DNA from: Eubacterium sp.
Lineage (GTDB): Bacteria; Bacillota; Clostridia; Oscillospirales; Ruminococcaceae
DNA length: 45,553 bases
Assembly: GCA_031271685.1 (NCBI GenBank)
Contig: JAISVH010000053.1
Location: 1 to 45,553 of the forward strand
Direction of reading: 5' to 3'
The notes beneath the pieces are model-generated. The model was not told the origin of the DNA and did no database searches. It saw only the letters and a program-made list of their open reading frames with translations. Below, one piece after another: positions 16,349-24,674 of the stretch. Every line of letters starts with the position of its first letter. The stretch's first letter is position 1. Made by a program: the position numbers and the translations under genes.

Positions 16349-17131
16349 TTATTCGGGTTGAGCTACCGTAGGTTTTTCGGACTCTTCGGCCTTTGCCGGA
16401 GCCGGTTCCTCAGATTCCGGCGCATTGCCTTCTTTTGATTCTCCGGCAACACCCTGATTTGCCGAAATAATGGCTTCGGCCATTGCGCCGGCAATAAGCT
16501 TTACGGCCCTGATTGCGTCGTCGTTGCCCGGGATTACATAGTCAATTTCATCGGGATCGCAATTGGTATCAACGATCGCGACAATCGGGATGCCTAACTT
16601 TTTGGCTTCGGCTACGGCTATTCTTTCTTTGCGAGGATCGACTATAAACAACGCGCCGGGCACTTTGTTCATGTCTTTTATACCGCCTAAAAACTTTTCG
16701 AGTTTTTCGATTTCGAGGTTTAATTTTATAACTTCTTTTTTTGGAAGCAAATCAAAGGTCCCGTCTTCGCGCATTTTTTGAAGCTGCTCCATGCGCCTTA
16801 TTCTGCGTTGGATCGTTTTAAAGTTGGTGAGCATTCCTCCCAGCCAACGGGCGTTAACGAAGTGAGCGCCGCCGCGAACAGCCTCTTCTTTGATTGAATC
16901 TGAGGCCTGTTTTTTAGTGCCGACAAAAAGTATGTCTCCGCCCTCTTCAGCCACCTTGTGGATAAAGTTATATGCTTCATCGAGTTTTTTCACCGTTTTT
17001 TGCAGGTCGATAATATATATACCGTTTCTCTCGGTGAAGATGTAGGGCGCCATTTTGGGGTTCCAACGCCTTGTTTGGTGACCGAAATGGACACCCGCCT
17101 CTAAAAGTTGTTTCATTGATACTACAGCCAT
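16349..17131 (-). CDS. rpsB: 30S ribosomal protein S2
   Basis: 260-residue small-subunit protein, starting [19 protein letters not shown] as the family does. Other landmarks: [33 protein letters not shown] and [13 protein letters not shown]. The C-terminal 35 residues are a Glu/Pro/Ala-rich tail, common in Firmicutes. AAAGGAGG fixes ATG 17131; the longer frame back to 17188 lies in the leader. Expression is likely driven by the promoter at 17275-17303 and may be autoregulated through the structured leader. First gene of rpsB-tsf. Confidence 0.96.
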   Translation of the reverse strand: MAVVSMKQLLEAGVHFGHQTRRWNPKMAPYIFTERNGIYIIDLQKTVKKLDEAYNFIHKVAEEGGDILFVGTKKQASDSIKEEAVRGGAHFVNARWLGGMLTNFKTIQRRIRRMEQLQKMREDGTFDLLPKKEVIKLNLEIEKLEKFLGGIKDMNKVPGALFIVDPRKERIAVAEAKKLGIPIVAIVDTNCDPDEIDYVIPGNDDAIRAVKLIAGAMAEAIISANQGVAGESKEGNAPESEEPAPAKAEESEKPTVAQPE

Positions 17132-17139
17132 CGTAGTTC

Positions 17140-17262
17140 CTCCTTTATTTTTTGGTTTAACGGCGTTAACACGCCGCATCCGCCGCACGCGAAATTTGGC
17201 CGCCCAAACCCTGTGGAGGGCACCTCCGGGCTGTTTCGCGGCGTGAGGATTTGCAATTATAG
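17140..17262 (-). promoter_or_regulatory. Structured 5' leader of rpsB
   Basis: The minus-strand leader can fold into nested GC-rich stems: CGCCGCGAAA with TTTCGCG..CGGCG outside, GCCC with GGGC, and an inner GGAGG-TGC-CCTCC hairpin, plus GGCGTGTTAACGCC near the gene. Such leaders often bind the ribosomal protein itself. Exact correspondence to a known S2 leader class was not checked. Confidence 0.6.
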
Positions 17263-17274
17263 AATTGCCATAAT

Positions 17275-17303
17275 ATTATAGCATAAATTTTTAATAAATG
17301 CAA
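17275..17303 (-). promoter_or_regulatory. Promoter of rpsB-tsf
   Basis: On the minus strand TTGCAT (17303-17298), a 17-base spacer and TATAAT (17280-17275), with an extended -10 TGC. It lies about 145 bases upstream of rpsB. Confidence 0.88.
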
Positions 17304-17334
17304 GTATTTTTGTTTAAAATTCATATTTTCGCTA

Positions 17335-17590
17335 TCTTATGTGATAAGCGCAAGCAACTTGCGTCCTTCAGGCGCGTCGTGGTTGTTGTCGGGTGAAATA
17401 GTAAAGTCTAACGCAGATGTGGCAGCCATATGAATCTTGGTTGTGAGCCCCCTTTTGATCATACTATAGACTGCTCGCCGCTCTTTTTCAATGTGCCGGT
17501 CTCATCGGGGTGAACCTTTACTGACGTGCTGTCAATACAAACAAATTCTGTGCGAATATCTATTATATTTTCGTTTTGCAAAGCTGTGAA
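17335..17590 (-). pseudogene. IS5-family (IS427-like) transposase relic
   Basis: Read on the minus strand the frame gives TALQNENIIDIRTEFVCIDS, then TSVKVHPDETGTLKKSGEQS. It then shifts frame near 17460 and continues TTKIHMAATSALDFTISPDN, then NHDAPEGRKLL. This is the catalytic DDE region of the second reading frame of IS427-type elements. The start, end and both terminal repeats are missing, and a stop follows near 17340. It ends about 30 bases from the rpsB -35 box and begins inside the Roco relic, suggesting that the element landed in that gene and both then decayed. Confidence 0.85.
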
Positions 17591-18240
17591 GACAATTTTT
17601 GCATATCTTATGTTGAATATAAAAATATCTGCCGTTCAGTCAGTCCTGATGACTTTTTAAATGACAACAATTTTTATGACTGCTGTAAATTTTTAAGCGG
17701 CATAGGGTGCATATATTGGTATGACCAAAATGATATTTTAAGGGAATATGTTATATTAAAACCCTAACTGGCGGTAGAAGCCGTGTATAAGTTGATTGAC
17801 GACGAAGAGGTCAAAAGCCGTTCGGGATATGTTTTGGCTGAAGATTTTACGCGCTTGTGGACGGACGAGAAATACAAAGATTATATATAAATTTTAAAGG
17901 TAATACTGAAGGGGTGTTAAGTATGAAAAAGTTATACCATGTGTTTGTGAAAAATGTAAAAATCTTAAAAAATACAGATCGATATTTTTTTATCACACAC
18001 TAATTAGATGGCGCAACAAAGATGGTAAAACTTTAGTTCATTGTAACGAATCGGACACGGATTTATTGATTGACGATTTATTGCTCAATGTTGGGCTGTC
18101 AAGAGGGACTGACAGGGAGGGACGATTCGCGGGGCCGGATACATGGGATAAACACTTAGGCAAACAGGTCACGATATTTTTAGCCTCGTCTAAAGAATTA
18201 GCGGTTGAAAGAAATGAGTTTGAAAAAATCAGTCACGCGT
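17591..18240 (+). pseudogene. Roco-type (COR domain) protein relic
   Basis: Fragments of a large Roc-COR GTPase. The first runs FCISYVEYKNICRS through FLSGIGCIYWYDQND to EYVILKP, meets an in-frame TAA at 17765-17767, and continues LAVEAVYKLIDDEEV and LWTDEKYKDYI. In relatives I recall, KPEW precedes AVxAVYK, so the stop replaces part of that motif. A further frame from about 17910 encodes IPCVCEKCKNLKKY (a cysteine motif of Roco C-termini), then TIFLASSKELAVERNEFEKI, and stops at 18238-18240, overlapping the end of birA. The Roc GTPase and N-terminal part are missing. Confidence 0.7.
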
Positions 18241-18946
18241 AGCCATTAATTCCTCGCACCGAAACCTCGCCGGCGTTGACGATAAATATTTCATCGCCGT
18301 CTTTGCAGACGAGATATCCGTTTTCGTCTATCGAAACGGCCATCGCAAGCCTTTCGGAGCCGGATTGGCGTATCAGCCTTATTTCCCGCCCAATATTTAT
18401 GCAATTGCTTATATATTCCCGGCGGTGATCTTTAAAGTCGGAATAAATTATTTTTTCGGCTTCTTTTAAAATTTCAAAAAGCAGCGCTTCACGTTTTTTT
18501 TCTGTGAAGGGTAGGCTTGTGGCATGAGACAGACCGCTGCTATCAAAAAAATTCTTTTTTCCCGAGAGGTTTATTCCAATGCCAGAAATTAAAGCAAAGC
18601 CGTCACCAAAATGACGGCTTTCGCATAAAATACCGCATACTTTTTTATCATTAAGCAGAATATCATTCGGCCATTTTATCGTTAAATAGACATCAAATAA
18701 TCGCCTTATCGCCCGAATCACCGCAATTGCGTTGAGTGCGGCGGACGAAGCGGGGTTTTTAATGTTGTTTACAAGATAGGAAAAAGTGAGCGACGTTTCG
18801 CATGACGACCATGTTTTTCCCATCCGGCCCCTGCCGTTTGTTTGTTTTTTAGCCACAACCGCCGTTTTGTCGGATAGGGAGGAAAGGTTTTCTTTTACAT
18901 ATTTATTGGTGGAATCCAAGCTGTCAAAGTACAGGATTTTAAACAT
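18233..18946 (-). CDS. birA: Biotin--[acetyl-CoA-carboxylase] ligase
   Basis: Attaches biotin to carboxylase carrier domains through biotinyl-AMP. 237 residues with no N-terminal helix-turn-helix, so a monofunctional ligase rather than the BirA repressor. Motifs: DSTNKYVKE near residue 11, NGRGRMGKTWSS near 38 (the GRGRxGR-like biotin loop), TIKWPNDILL near 90 with its catalytic Lys, KVCGILCES and GIGINLS near 125. The start overlaps the end of the upstream phosphodiesterase gene by 8 bases. The 3' end overlaps the decayed Roco frame. Confidence 0.93.
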   Translation of the reverse strand: MFKILYFDSLDSTNKYVKENLSSLSDKTAVVAKKQTNGRGRMGKTWSSCETSLTFSYLVNNIKNPASSAALNAIAVIRAIRRLFDVYLTIKWPNDILLNDKKVCGILCESRHFGDGFALISGIGINLSGKKNFFDSSGLSHATSLPFTEKKREALLFEILKEAEKIIYSDFKDHRREYISNCINIGREIRLIRQSGSERLAMAVSIDENGYLVCKDGDEIFIVNAGEVSVRGINGYA

Positions 18947-19430
18947 TTGATTTATATTCTATTATGTTCATTATTATTTCTCCGCCGTCAGAAATTTTAA
19001 TCACCCCATAGGTGGGCGGATTTTTGCCCCGTGGGCTTTCAAGGCTGCCCGGATTCATAACGTATATGCCATTTATAAGGTCGGTTTTGAATAGGTGGGT
19101 GTGCCCGTAAACGGCAATTTTACAATCGTTATACGCCGCTTTGTCAAGCAACTTTTCAAGACCCGAATTAACGTCAAGCTCATGGCCGTGATTACAGTAT
19201 ATTTTAAATTCGTCGAGATCTATTATTCGTTCATCGTCAAGGGATCCGTAGTCTCTGTTTCCTTTCACCATTAAAAACTTTTTATCGGGATGAGCGCTCG
19301 CTACCTCTAAAAGCTCGAACTGTCCGTCGCCAATATGTAAAAACAAATCAGAATCAAGGTTTTGATTTACAACGGCGTTAAGCGCGTTGTAATTTCTATG
19401 GGTATCCGCGAAAACTGTTATTTTCATCAA
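18939..19430 (-). CDS. YfcE/MJ0936-family metallophosphodiesterase
   Basis: A 163-residue calcineurin-like phosphoesterase. Metal ligands are all visible: FADTHRN near residue 8, HIGDGQ near 32, KGNRDY near 55, CNHGHE near 78 and YGHTH near 108, with NPGSLESPRG after it. Family members hydrolyse phosphodiesters of unclear physiological identity. It overlaps birA by 8 bases and is the first gene of that two-gene unit. ATG 19430 is one codon before another ATG; either could be used. Confidence 0.9.
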   Translation of the reverse strand: MMKITVFADTHRNYNALNAVVNQNLDSDLFLHIGDGQFELLEVASAHPDKKFLMVKGNRDYGSLDDERIIDLDEFKIYCNHGHELDVNSGLEKLLDKAAYNDCKIAVYGHTHLFKTDLINGIYVMNPGSLESPRGKNPPTYGVIKISDGGEIIMNIIEYKSNV

Positions 19431-19563
19431 TTATACCTCATGTTTGCCTTTAAGTTTTATTTTATCATAATATATGATAACAAAAACCTATCGTAATGTC
19501 AATAAAAAATTTTATATAGGTCTATTTTATTTATTTTGGAAATACACTTTAAGGAGGAATTAT

Positions 19564-19788
19564 ATGAATAACATGGACAAAATGCTAGGCCTTCTAAGCC
19601 AAAAGCTTGGCATTAGCAACGAAACGATTAAAGGGGCTATTAATAGCGGAGATGTGAGTAAGTTGCTTTCGGGGATGCAGACTGAAGAAGCAAAAAGACT
19701 GCAAAGGCTGATAAAGGACAAAGAGAGACTTGAAGCGTTGGTCAAATCAAAGGAAGCCATGAATTTAATGAAGCAAATGCGGCGGTAG
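19564..19788 (+). CDS. Small conserved-looking protein, unknown function
   Basis: A 74-residue predicted helical protein starting at ATG 19564 behind a perfect AAGGAGGAA; the open frame before it lacks a ribosome site. The sequence has an amphipathic start (MDKMLGLLSQKLGIS) and a basic, charged end (LQRLIKDKERLEALVKSKEA). No transmembrane segment, signal or cysteine. It leads a co-directional group (next genes at 19911 and 20290) that ends in sipL-spoIVA, so a sporulation link is plausible from position only. Confidence 0.75.
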   Translation: MNNMDKMLGLLSQKLGISNETIKGAINSGDVSKLLSGMQTEEAKRLQRLIKDKERLEALVKSKEAMNLMKQMRR

Positions 19789-19910
19789 CTGCTTTATAGC
19801 GAATCAATTTAAGACACTTATACATTTCAATTTGATTTACTATATGGAAAATTGATATAAATGCAGCGAAGGTCGGTCTACTTTTAAAAAACTTAAGGCC
19901 GGTGATATGA

Positions 19911-20267
19911 ATGCCTGACATAGAAGATTTGGCGCAGATTTTACAGTCAATGCTGTCTTCGGACGGCAATAGCGGCGCGGGCACCGAACCTGAAGATATT
20001 GATGCTAGCGGCGAAGACGTCGGTAATTTAAATGATGGAGGGTTTGGGGATTTTTTTGCCGGATTTGACTTAGACATGTTGATGAAGATGAGCGAAATGC
20101 TAGTGAAATTTAAGCAGTCAGACAAAAATACAGATCTTCTTGTTGCTTTAAAGCCGCACCTGAGACCGGAAAACAGAGATAAGATAGATACGGCAATACG
20201 CCTTGTCCGAATTATGGGTTTGCTCCCATTTATAAAAGACATGGGACTTATGGATAAAATATTCTGA
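19911..20267 (+). CDS. Small acidic protein, unknown function
   Basis: 118 residues. An N-terminal helix (MPDIEDLAQILQSML) is followed by a Gly/Asp/Glu-rich linker. The C-terminal half (MLMKMSEMLVKFKQSDKNTD, then LLVALKPHLRPENRDKID and LPFIKDMGLMDKIF) is helical. I recall similar C-terminal halves in small clostridial proteins of unknown role. The ribosome site AAGGCCGGTG precedes ATG 19911; the ATG four bases earlier opens only a three-codon frame. It ends 22 bases before the next gene. Confidence 0.75.
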   Translation: MPDIEDLAQILQSMLSSDGNSGAGTEPEDIDASGEDVGNLNDGGFGDFFAGFDLDMLMKMSEMLVKFKQSDKNTDLLVALKPHLRPENRDKIDTAIRLVRIMGLLPFIKDMGLMDKIF

Positions 20268-20289
20268 ATATGTTATCGGAGGTTAGCAA

Positions 20290-21135
20290 ATGGAAAAAAC
20301 TATGTGGAATGTAGATAAAGTGTTGCCGGGAGAACTGGAAAAAAAGCAGGATGAGTATGCAAAGCAGGCGCTTGAAATGGCCAGGCGCGCCGGAACGGTG
20401 TCGGGACGTGACAAATTTTTTAAGAAGGATATGTATTCGGCGCAGGAATCGTCAGCAAAACAAGAATCGACGATCAAGCAAGAGCCTAACAAAGAACATA
20501 CTAACAATCAGCATTCTGGCCATGTTTCTGCTGTGCCGCCAAAATCATTTTTAGATAATGCCGACAAAAAGATAGCGGTTACTCCTAAAAAGTCAAGCTT
20601 TGTTGAGAATGTCCTTCCCGCGGAAAATCATGAAAAAAAGCATGAAAGACAAGGGATGCTTAAGAAACTTGTGGAGGAAAAGATCGCTAAAACTGAAAAA
20701 AAGGATGAACAGGCGCGTCTTGAGGCGCTTTATGATATAAAGACCGTAATTGAAAACGAGATAGAGACGCTGCGCCGAGAAAGAGTCAACATGATGAATG
20801 AAAGACGCGCAGAAATTCCGAGAGACGTGAACATTGAGATCGTTGAAAATATACAGCAAAACAATATATTTATTGAAAATGAGACGGATGAATACATAAA
20901 CGCCAAAAAAGGCAGAGCAGAGCAAGAATCTTTTGGATCACGCGCCCAGATAAGCGGAGGCGCAGAAGCTTGTCAGGATGATATGAATAATGCCGGAAGA
21001 CTCGCGGGAGCGCAAAATCCTGCTGCAGATTGCCGTCCTGAAACTTTTAACGAATATATCAGCAGACATAACGCAAGGGCAGACGGCGGCGGGGCATACT
21101 GTGAAAATTCCAAAAAAAACAGGGATTGGACATAG
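20290..21135 (+). CDS. Charged coiled-coil protein, interrupted at an A8 tract
   Basis: 281 residues as read, starting at ATG 20290 with GGAGG upstream. It begins MEKTMWNVDKVLPGELEKKQ. The middle is very rich in Lys/Glu/Gln and is probably coiled coil (about 105-180), followed by a disordered part. The frame ends SKKNRDWT just after a run of eight A at 21112-21119. With one more A the frame continues to 21254 as a hydrophobic tail (see next entry). No known domain. It belongs with the two small genes before it and precedes sipL-spoIVA. Confidence 0.65.
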   Translation: MEKTMWNVDKVLPGELEKKQDEYAKQALEMARRAGTVSGRDKFFKKDMYSAQESSAKQESTIKQEPNKEHTNNQHSGHVSAVPPKSFLDNADKKIAVTPKKSSFVENVLPAENHEKKHERQGMLKKLVEEKIAKTEKKDEQARLEALYDIKTVIENEIETLRRERVNMMNERRAEIPRDVNIEIVENIQQNNIFIENETDEYINAKKGRAEQESFGSRAQISGGAEACQDDMNNAGRLAGAQNPAADCRPETFNEYISRHNARADGGGAYCENSKKNRDWT

Positions 21136-21254
21136 AAAATATCCTTCGGGATGATGATAAAAGGTTGATTGCGACGCTGCTGCTAATCATGCTGAACGAA
21201 AAAGCGGATCATGAATTAATTTTTGCGCTAGCCTATATTTTATTGTTTGAATAA
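21120..21254 (+). other. Out-of-frame C-terminal coding segment of the preceding gene
   Basis: The frame shifted by one base relative to 20290-21135 encodes QGLDIENILRDDDKRL, then IATLLLIMLNEKADHEL and IFALAYILLFE, and stops at 21254. Its acidic DDD followed by two hydrophobic helices is like the C-terminal tails I recall in small clostridial proteins. It has no start codon with a ribosome site, so it is best read as the displaced end of the gene before it. Confidence 0.6.
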
Positions 21255-21294
21255 TTGTATAATTACCTAAAAATATGCAATAATATTAATGCAA

Positions 21295-21361
21295 TATAAC
21301 CGCGTTCATGTCCCCCGCCTCTTAGGCGGTGTCGGAAGCGGCTCAGTCGCAGATATTTGAA
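21295..21361 (+). repeat. Family A palindromic repeat, short copy
   Basis: TATAACCGCGTTCATGTCCC, a CCGCCTCTTAGGCGG hairpin, and the tail GGAAGCGGCTCAGTCGCAGA to TTTGAA. The middle of the longer copies is missing. Confidence 0.78.
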
Positions 21362-21383
21362 TTTTTTCAAAGGAGTGGAAAGC

Positions 21384-21494
21384 ATGTCTAAAAGGGAAAA
21401 AAGGGCACGCGCACAGAACAAAAAGGGAGGCGGGGCACAGAACACGAGACCGGCTCCTAGCCAAACAAACCAAGCCGACCAGAAACAGCAGTAA
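21384..21494 (+). CDS. 36-residue basic protein, unknown function
   Basis: ATG 21384 follows AAAGGAG at the right spacing, and the gene is closed by a clear terminator at 21500, so it looks real in spite of its size. The N-terminal half is strongly basic (MSKREKRARAQNKKGGG) and the C-terminal half is Gln/Asn/Pro-rich. It lies between the small-gene group and sipL. Small basic proteins of this kind could bind nucleic acid or the spore surface; nothing in the sequence decides. Confidence 0.6.
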   Translation: MSKREKRARAQNKKGGGAQNTRPAPSQTNQADQKQQ

Positions 21495-21499
21495 TATCA

Positions 21500-21525
21500 A
21501 AACCCCGGTGTAGCGCCCGGGGTTT
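21500..21525 (+). terminator. Terminator after the 36-residue gene
   Basis: AAACCCCGG pairs with CCGGGGTTT around an 8-base loop, 6 bases after the stop codon. The T run is short (TTTAATTT). Confidence 0.75.
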
Positions 21526-21573
21526 AATTTCGACTTTTCTTAAGTTTCGGCTGTAAAATTTGCTTTATTGCTT

Positions 21574-21603
21574 GTCATAATCTTTAATCGGCTATCATAT
21601 ATT
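21574..21603 (+). promoter_or_regulatory. Probable sigma-E promoter of sipL-spoIVA
   Basis: GTCATAAT, a 14-base spacer and CATATATT resemble the mother-cell sigma-E pattern (-35 near GTCATATT, -10 near CATACAAT). It ends 33 bases before sipL. SpoIVA is sigma-E controlled in Bacillus and Clostridioides, which fits. Confidence 0.6.
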
Positions 21604-21636
21604 GGTGTAGACAAACTTAAAACACGGAGGTAGGCC

Positions 21637-23187
21637 ATGGAATTAAATGTTAGCAAAGAACCCGTTTATTTGTGCGAGGTTTTATATGATGGGCAGACAG
21701 AACAAGGGGTGGAATTTGATTATGTCCTGCCTGATTATTATCCCGACATCTTCAAAATTCTTAAATGTACTCTGACGCACTGTGTTGTTTCCTACAGCGT
21801 TTCGGGATCACAGCTTTTCTGCGATGGCGTGGTGTATATAAAGGTTCTTTACCTGTCGGCGAAAAGCAACAGCATACAGTGTATCGAACAGCGTTATACA
21901 TATTCTAAGACTATCGATTTGCCGAAAAGCGTCGATAACGCCAGTGTAAGCATGAAGCCGAAAACCGATTACTGTAACTGCCGCGCGGTGAGCGGAAGAA
22001 GAATAGACGTTCGCGGAGCGGTAAGCTGCAAGGTAAAGGTTATTGCCAACAAAGAAACTGAGATGATCACCGACGCTAAAGGTTTGGGAGTGGAAACTAA
22101 AAATTCGACCCTTTCTTATTGCGGGAAAAAGCTTTTCACCTCTCATCAGTTTGTGTCACGCGAGGATATCGAGACCGGAGCCGATAAAGAGGGAGTTACA
22201 AGCATAGTTCATCATGATGTTTGCGTTCAGGTGACAGATTATAAGGTCATTGCAAATAAAGTTGTAGTAAAAGGAGAAGCTTTGATTAAAGCTCTTTACA
22301 CCAATTCAAAAGACGGCAATGACGATGCTGTTGAAGTGATGGAGGCGGTAATTCCGATAAACCAAATCGTTGATTTGGATGGCATAACCGATGAATATTT
22401 ATGTTATATAGTTATGAGAGTTATGGACTGCGATTTGGAGGTAAGGCCCGCCGACGTAGGCGATACTCGGATATTTGCCTGTAATTTGACTGTTGAATGT
22501 AATATAGCGGCTCATCTTGAGAAAAAAGTTTCACCATTATCAGACTTGTATTCCACACATTATGAAACAGGTTTTAATGTGTCGACCATTAAAACTGAGA
22601 CAATGCCGAAGATTTTGTCTGAGCAGCTTAATTGGAAAAGCACGGTGGAATGTACGGAAGGTACGCTTGAAGCGATTTATGACACTCGCTGTGAATTGGT
22701 GAATGTAACCTGCCGCCCAAGGGGGGACAGCGAGCTTATCCTTTCCGGTCAGGCAAATATTCAGGTTATTGGGAAACTTAACAGCGGCGCTCCGGTGGTT
22801 ATTGAAAAAACTGAACCTTTTGAAATAACGATAAGGGCAGAGAATTTAAGCGGCGAGCATACTGTTGAGCATCTGCTTCAGATAATTCATATAAATTTCA
22901 GCATTACTACTGATAATCGTGTGGATATCAGGATAAACATGCTACTTAACGCCTGCCTTTATAAAATATGTTCCATTGATGTGGTAAGTGATATTTCTGT
23001 TCATGAGGATAAACCCAAAGTCATCAGCAAAGATTATGCGTTGAAGCTATATTTCGCCGAAAGCGGCGAAGAGGTTTGGGGAATCGCAAAGCGATATAAT
23101 ACAAGTGCATCAGCTATTATGTCAGAAAACGATTTGGACAGCGAAAAGGTTCTATCGCCTATCATGCTGCTGATACCAATTGTCTAA
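21637..23187 (+). CDS. sipL: SipL-like DUF3794/LysM spore protein
   Basis: 516 residues. It contains DUF3794-type beta-rich repeats (one clear unit about 25-120, another about 165-270, and a more divergent one about 330-430). A C-terminal LysM domain follows about 465-515 (YFAESGEEVWGIAKRYNTSA, then IMLLIPIV). This is the layout and length of C. difficile SipL, whose LysM binds SpoIVA and links it to the forespore. No signal peptide, so cytoplasmic in the mother cell. GGAGGTAGGCC precedes ATG 21637. spoIVA starts 11 bases after its stop, so both are co-transcribed, probably from the sigma-E-like promoter upstream. Confidence 0.88.
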   Translation: MELNVSKEPVYLCEVLYDGQTEQGVEFDYVLPDYYPDIFKILKCTLTHCVVSYSVSGSQLFCDGVVYIKVLYLSAKSNSIQCIEQRYTYSKTIDLPKSVDNASVSMKPKTDYCNCRAVSGRRIDVRGAVSCKVKVIANKETEMITDAKGLGVETKNSTLSYCGKKLFTSHQFVSREDIETGADKEGVTSIVHHDVCVQVTDYKVIANKVVVKGEALIKALYTNSKDGNDDAVEVMEAVIPINQIVDLDGITDEYLCYIVMRVMDCDLEVRPADVGDTRIFACNLTVECNIAAHLEKKVSPLSDLYSTHYETGFNVSTIKTETMPKILSEQLNWKSTVECTEGTLEAIYDTRCELVNVTCRPRGDSELILSGQANIQVIGKLNSGAPVVIEKTEPFEITIRAENLSGEHTVEHLLQIIHINFSITTDNRVDIRINMLLNACLYKICSIDVVSDISVHEDKPKVISKDYALKLYFAESGEEVWGIAKRYNTSASAIMSENDLDSEKVLSPIMLLIPIV

Positions 23188-23198
23188 GGGGGAAAATG

Positions 23199-24674
23199 AT
23201 GAATAACTCAATTTATCAGGACATAGCGCAAAGAACCGACGGAAATATTTATATCGGTGTTGTGGGCCCGGTGCGTTCCGGAAAATCAACCTTTATTTCA
23301 AAATTTATGAACTCACTGGTAATTCCGAAAATAGAGAGTGATTATCGGCGTGAGCGAGCAATAGATGAACTGCCTCAGTCGTCCGCCGGTAAAACAATTA
23401 TGACTACAGAACCTAAATTTGTTCCGGAAGAAGCGATAACTATCGAAATGGATGCCGGAGTTAAAATGAATGTGCGGCTTATCGACTGCGTAGGGTATAT
23501 AGTTCCGAGCGCTATCGGATACATTGAAAATGAGATGCCGCGCATGGTCATGACTCCCTGGTTTGACACCGAGGTCCCTTTCAATATGGCGGCAGAGGTG
23601 GGAACGCAAAAGGTTATAAACGAGCATAGTACAATTGGGTTGGTCATAACCACCGACGGAAGTATTTCTGATATTCCTGCTAACGAATATGAGGAGGTTG
23701 AAGAGCGGGTAATAAATGAGCTTAGCGAAATAAATAAGCCATTTTTGATATTGCTTAACTGTAAGTATCCGGAAGGTGATTCAGCGCAACGGTTGGCTAA
23801 AGAAATGTCTCAAAAATATGGAAGAACTGTAATGCCGGTAAACTGTCTTGAGCTTGACGAGGAAAAAATCAAGGAAATAATGACTGAGATGCTGCTCCAG
23901 TTCCCGGTGAAGGAGATAAACATAAAAATCCCAAAATGGCTCACTGCTCTTGGAAAAGGGCATTGGCTCAAAAATGAGATTTTTACGTCGCTTAAAAATT
24001 CAGCCGCAAATGTAAGAAACATCGGCGAAGTGAACAATGTTTCATGCAAGATGTCAGAATCCGCACATGTGCTTAAATGTGACGTTGAGAGTATTGATTT
24101 GGGACGCGGTGCCGGATTTGTCGAAGTTAACCTTAAAAATGAGCTGTTTTACAAGATTTTAGGAGAGACTACCGGTCTTCATCTTGAAGACGAAAGCGAT
24201 CTAATGCCTTGTATGATAGAGCTTGCGATGGTCAAGAAACATTATGAAAAGGTAAGATCTGCCCTTGAAGAGGTTGAGGCGACCGGATATGGGATAGTTA
24301 TGCCGAATACAGACGAACTTACGCTTGAAGAGCCGGAGATTGTAAAACAGGGCGGGAAATACGGCGTCAAGCTGAAGGCTACCGCCCCGTCTATACATAT
24401 GATGGCCGCAAATATCACCACCGAGGTGTCACCTATTGTAGGCTCGGAAAAACAGAGCGAAGAGCTTATACAGTATTTGCTGCATGATTTTGAGGAGGAT
24501 CCGACTAAAATTTGGGATAGCAATATCTTCGGAAAATCGCTGCATTCACTGGTAAATGAAGGGCTGCACAACAAGCTTTATCGCATGCCCGGCGACGCGA
24601 GGCTTAAACTCCAGGAGACAATACAGCGCATTATAAACGACGGCTGCAGCGGACTGATTTGTATTATATTATAA
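23199..24674 (+). CDS. spoIVA: Stage IV sporulation protein A
   Basis: ATPase that polymerises on the forespore surface as the base layer of the coat. 491 residues, matching B. subtilis (492). Walker A GPVRSGKST near residue 23; switch-like LIDCVGYIVPSAIGY near 90; FLILLNCKYP near 182; C-terminal end GLICIIL as in other SpoIVA proteins. Two adjacent ATG codons (23196, 23199) follow AAGGGGG; the second has the better spacing. It follows sipL in one operon. The TAA stop lies in the first bases of a family A repeat (TTATAACCGCG), yet the protein's end is normal. Confidence 0.95.
   Translation: MNNSIYQDIAQRTDGNIYIGVVGPVRSGKSTFISKFMNSLVIPKIESDYRRERAIDELPQSSAGKTIMTTEPKFVPEEAITIEMDAGVKMNVRLIDCVGYIVPSAIGYIENEMPRMVMTPWFDTEVPFNMAAEVGTQKVINEHSTIGLVITTDGSISDIPANEYEEVEERVINELSEINKPFLILLNCKYPEGDSAQRLAKEMSQKYGRTVMPVNCLELDEEKIKEIMTEMLLQFPVKEINIKIPKWLTALGKGHWLKNEIFTSLKNSAANVRNIGEVNNVSCKMSESAHVLKCDVESIDLGRGAGFVEVNLKNELFYKILGETTGLHLEDESDLMPCMIELAMVKKHYEKVRSALEEVEATGYGIVMPNTDELTLEEPEIVKQGGKYGVKLKATAPSIHMMAANITTEVSPIVGSEKQSEELIQYLLHDFEEDPTKIWDSNIFGKSLHSLVNEGLHNKLYRMPGDARLKLQETIQRIINDGCSGLICIIL

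Noticed and set aside
17576-17767. 63-codon frame as a real small gene
   Set aside because: It is the front part of the Roco relic; similarity continues in the same frame beyond its stop codon.
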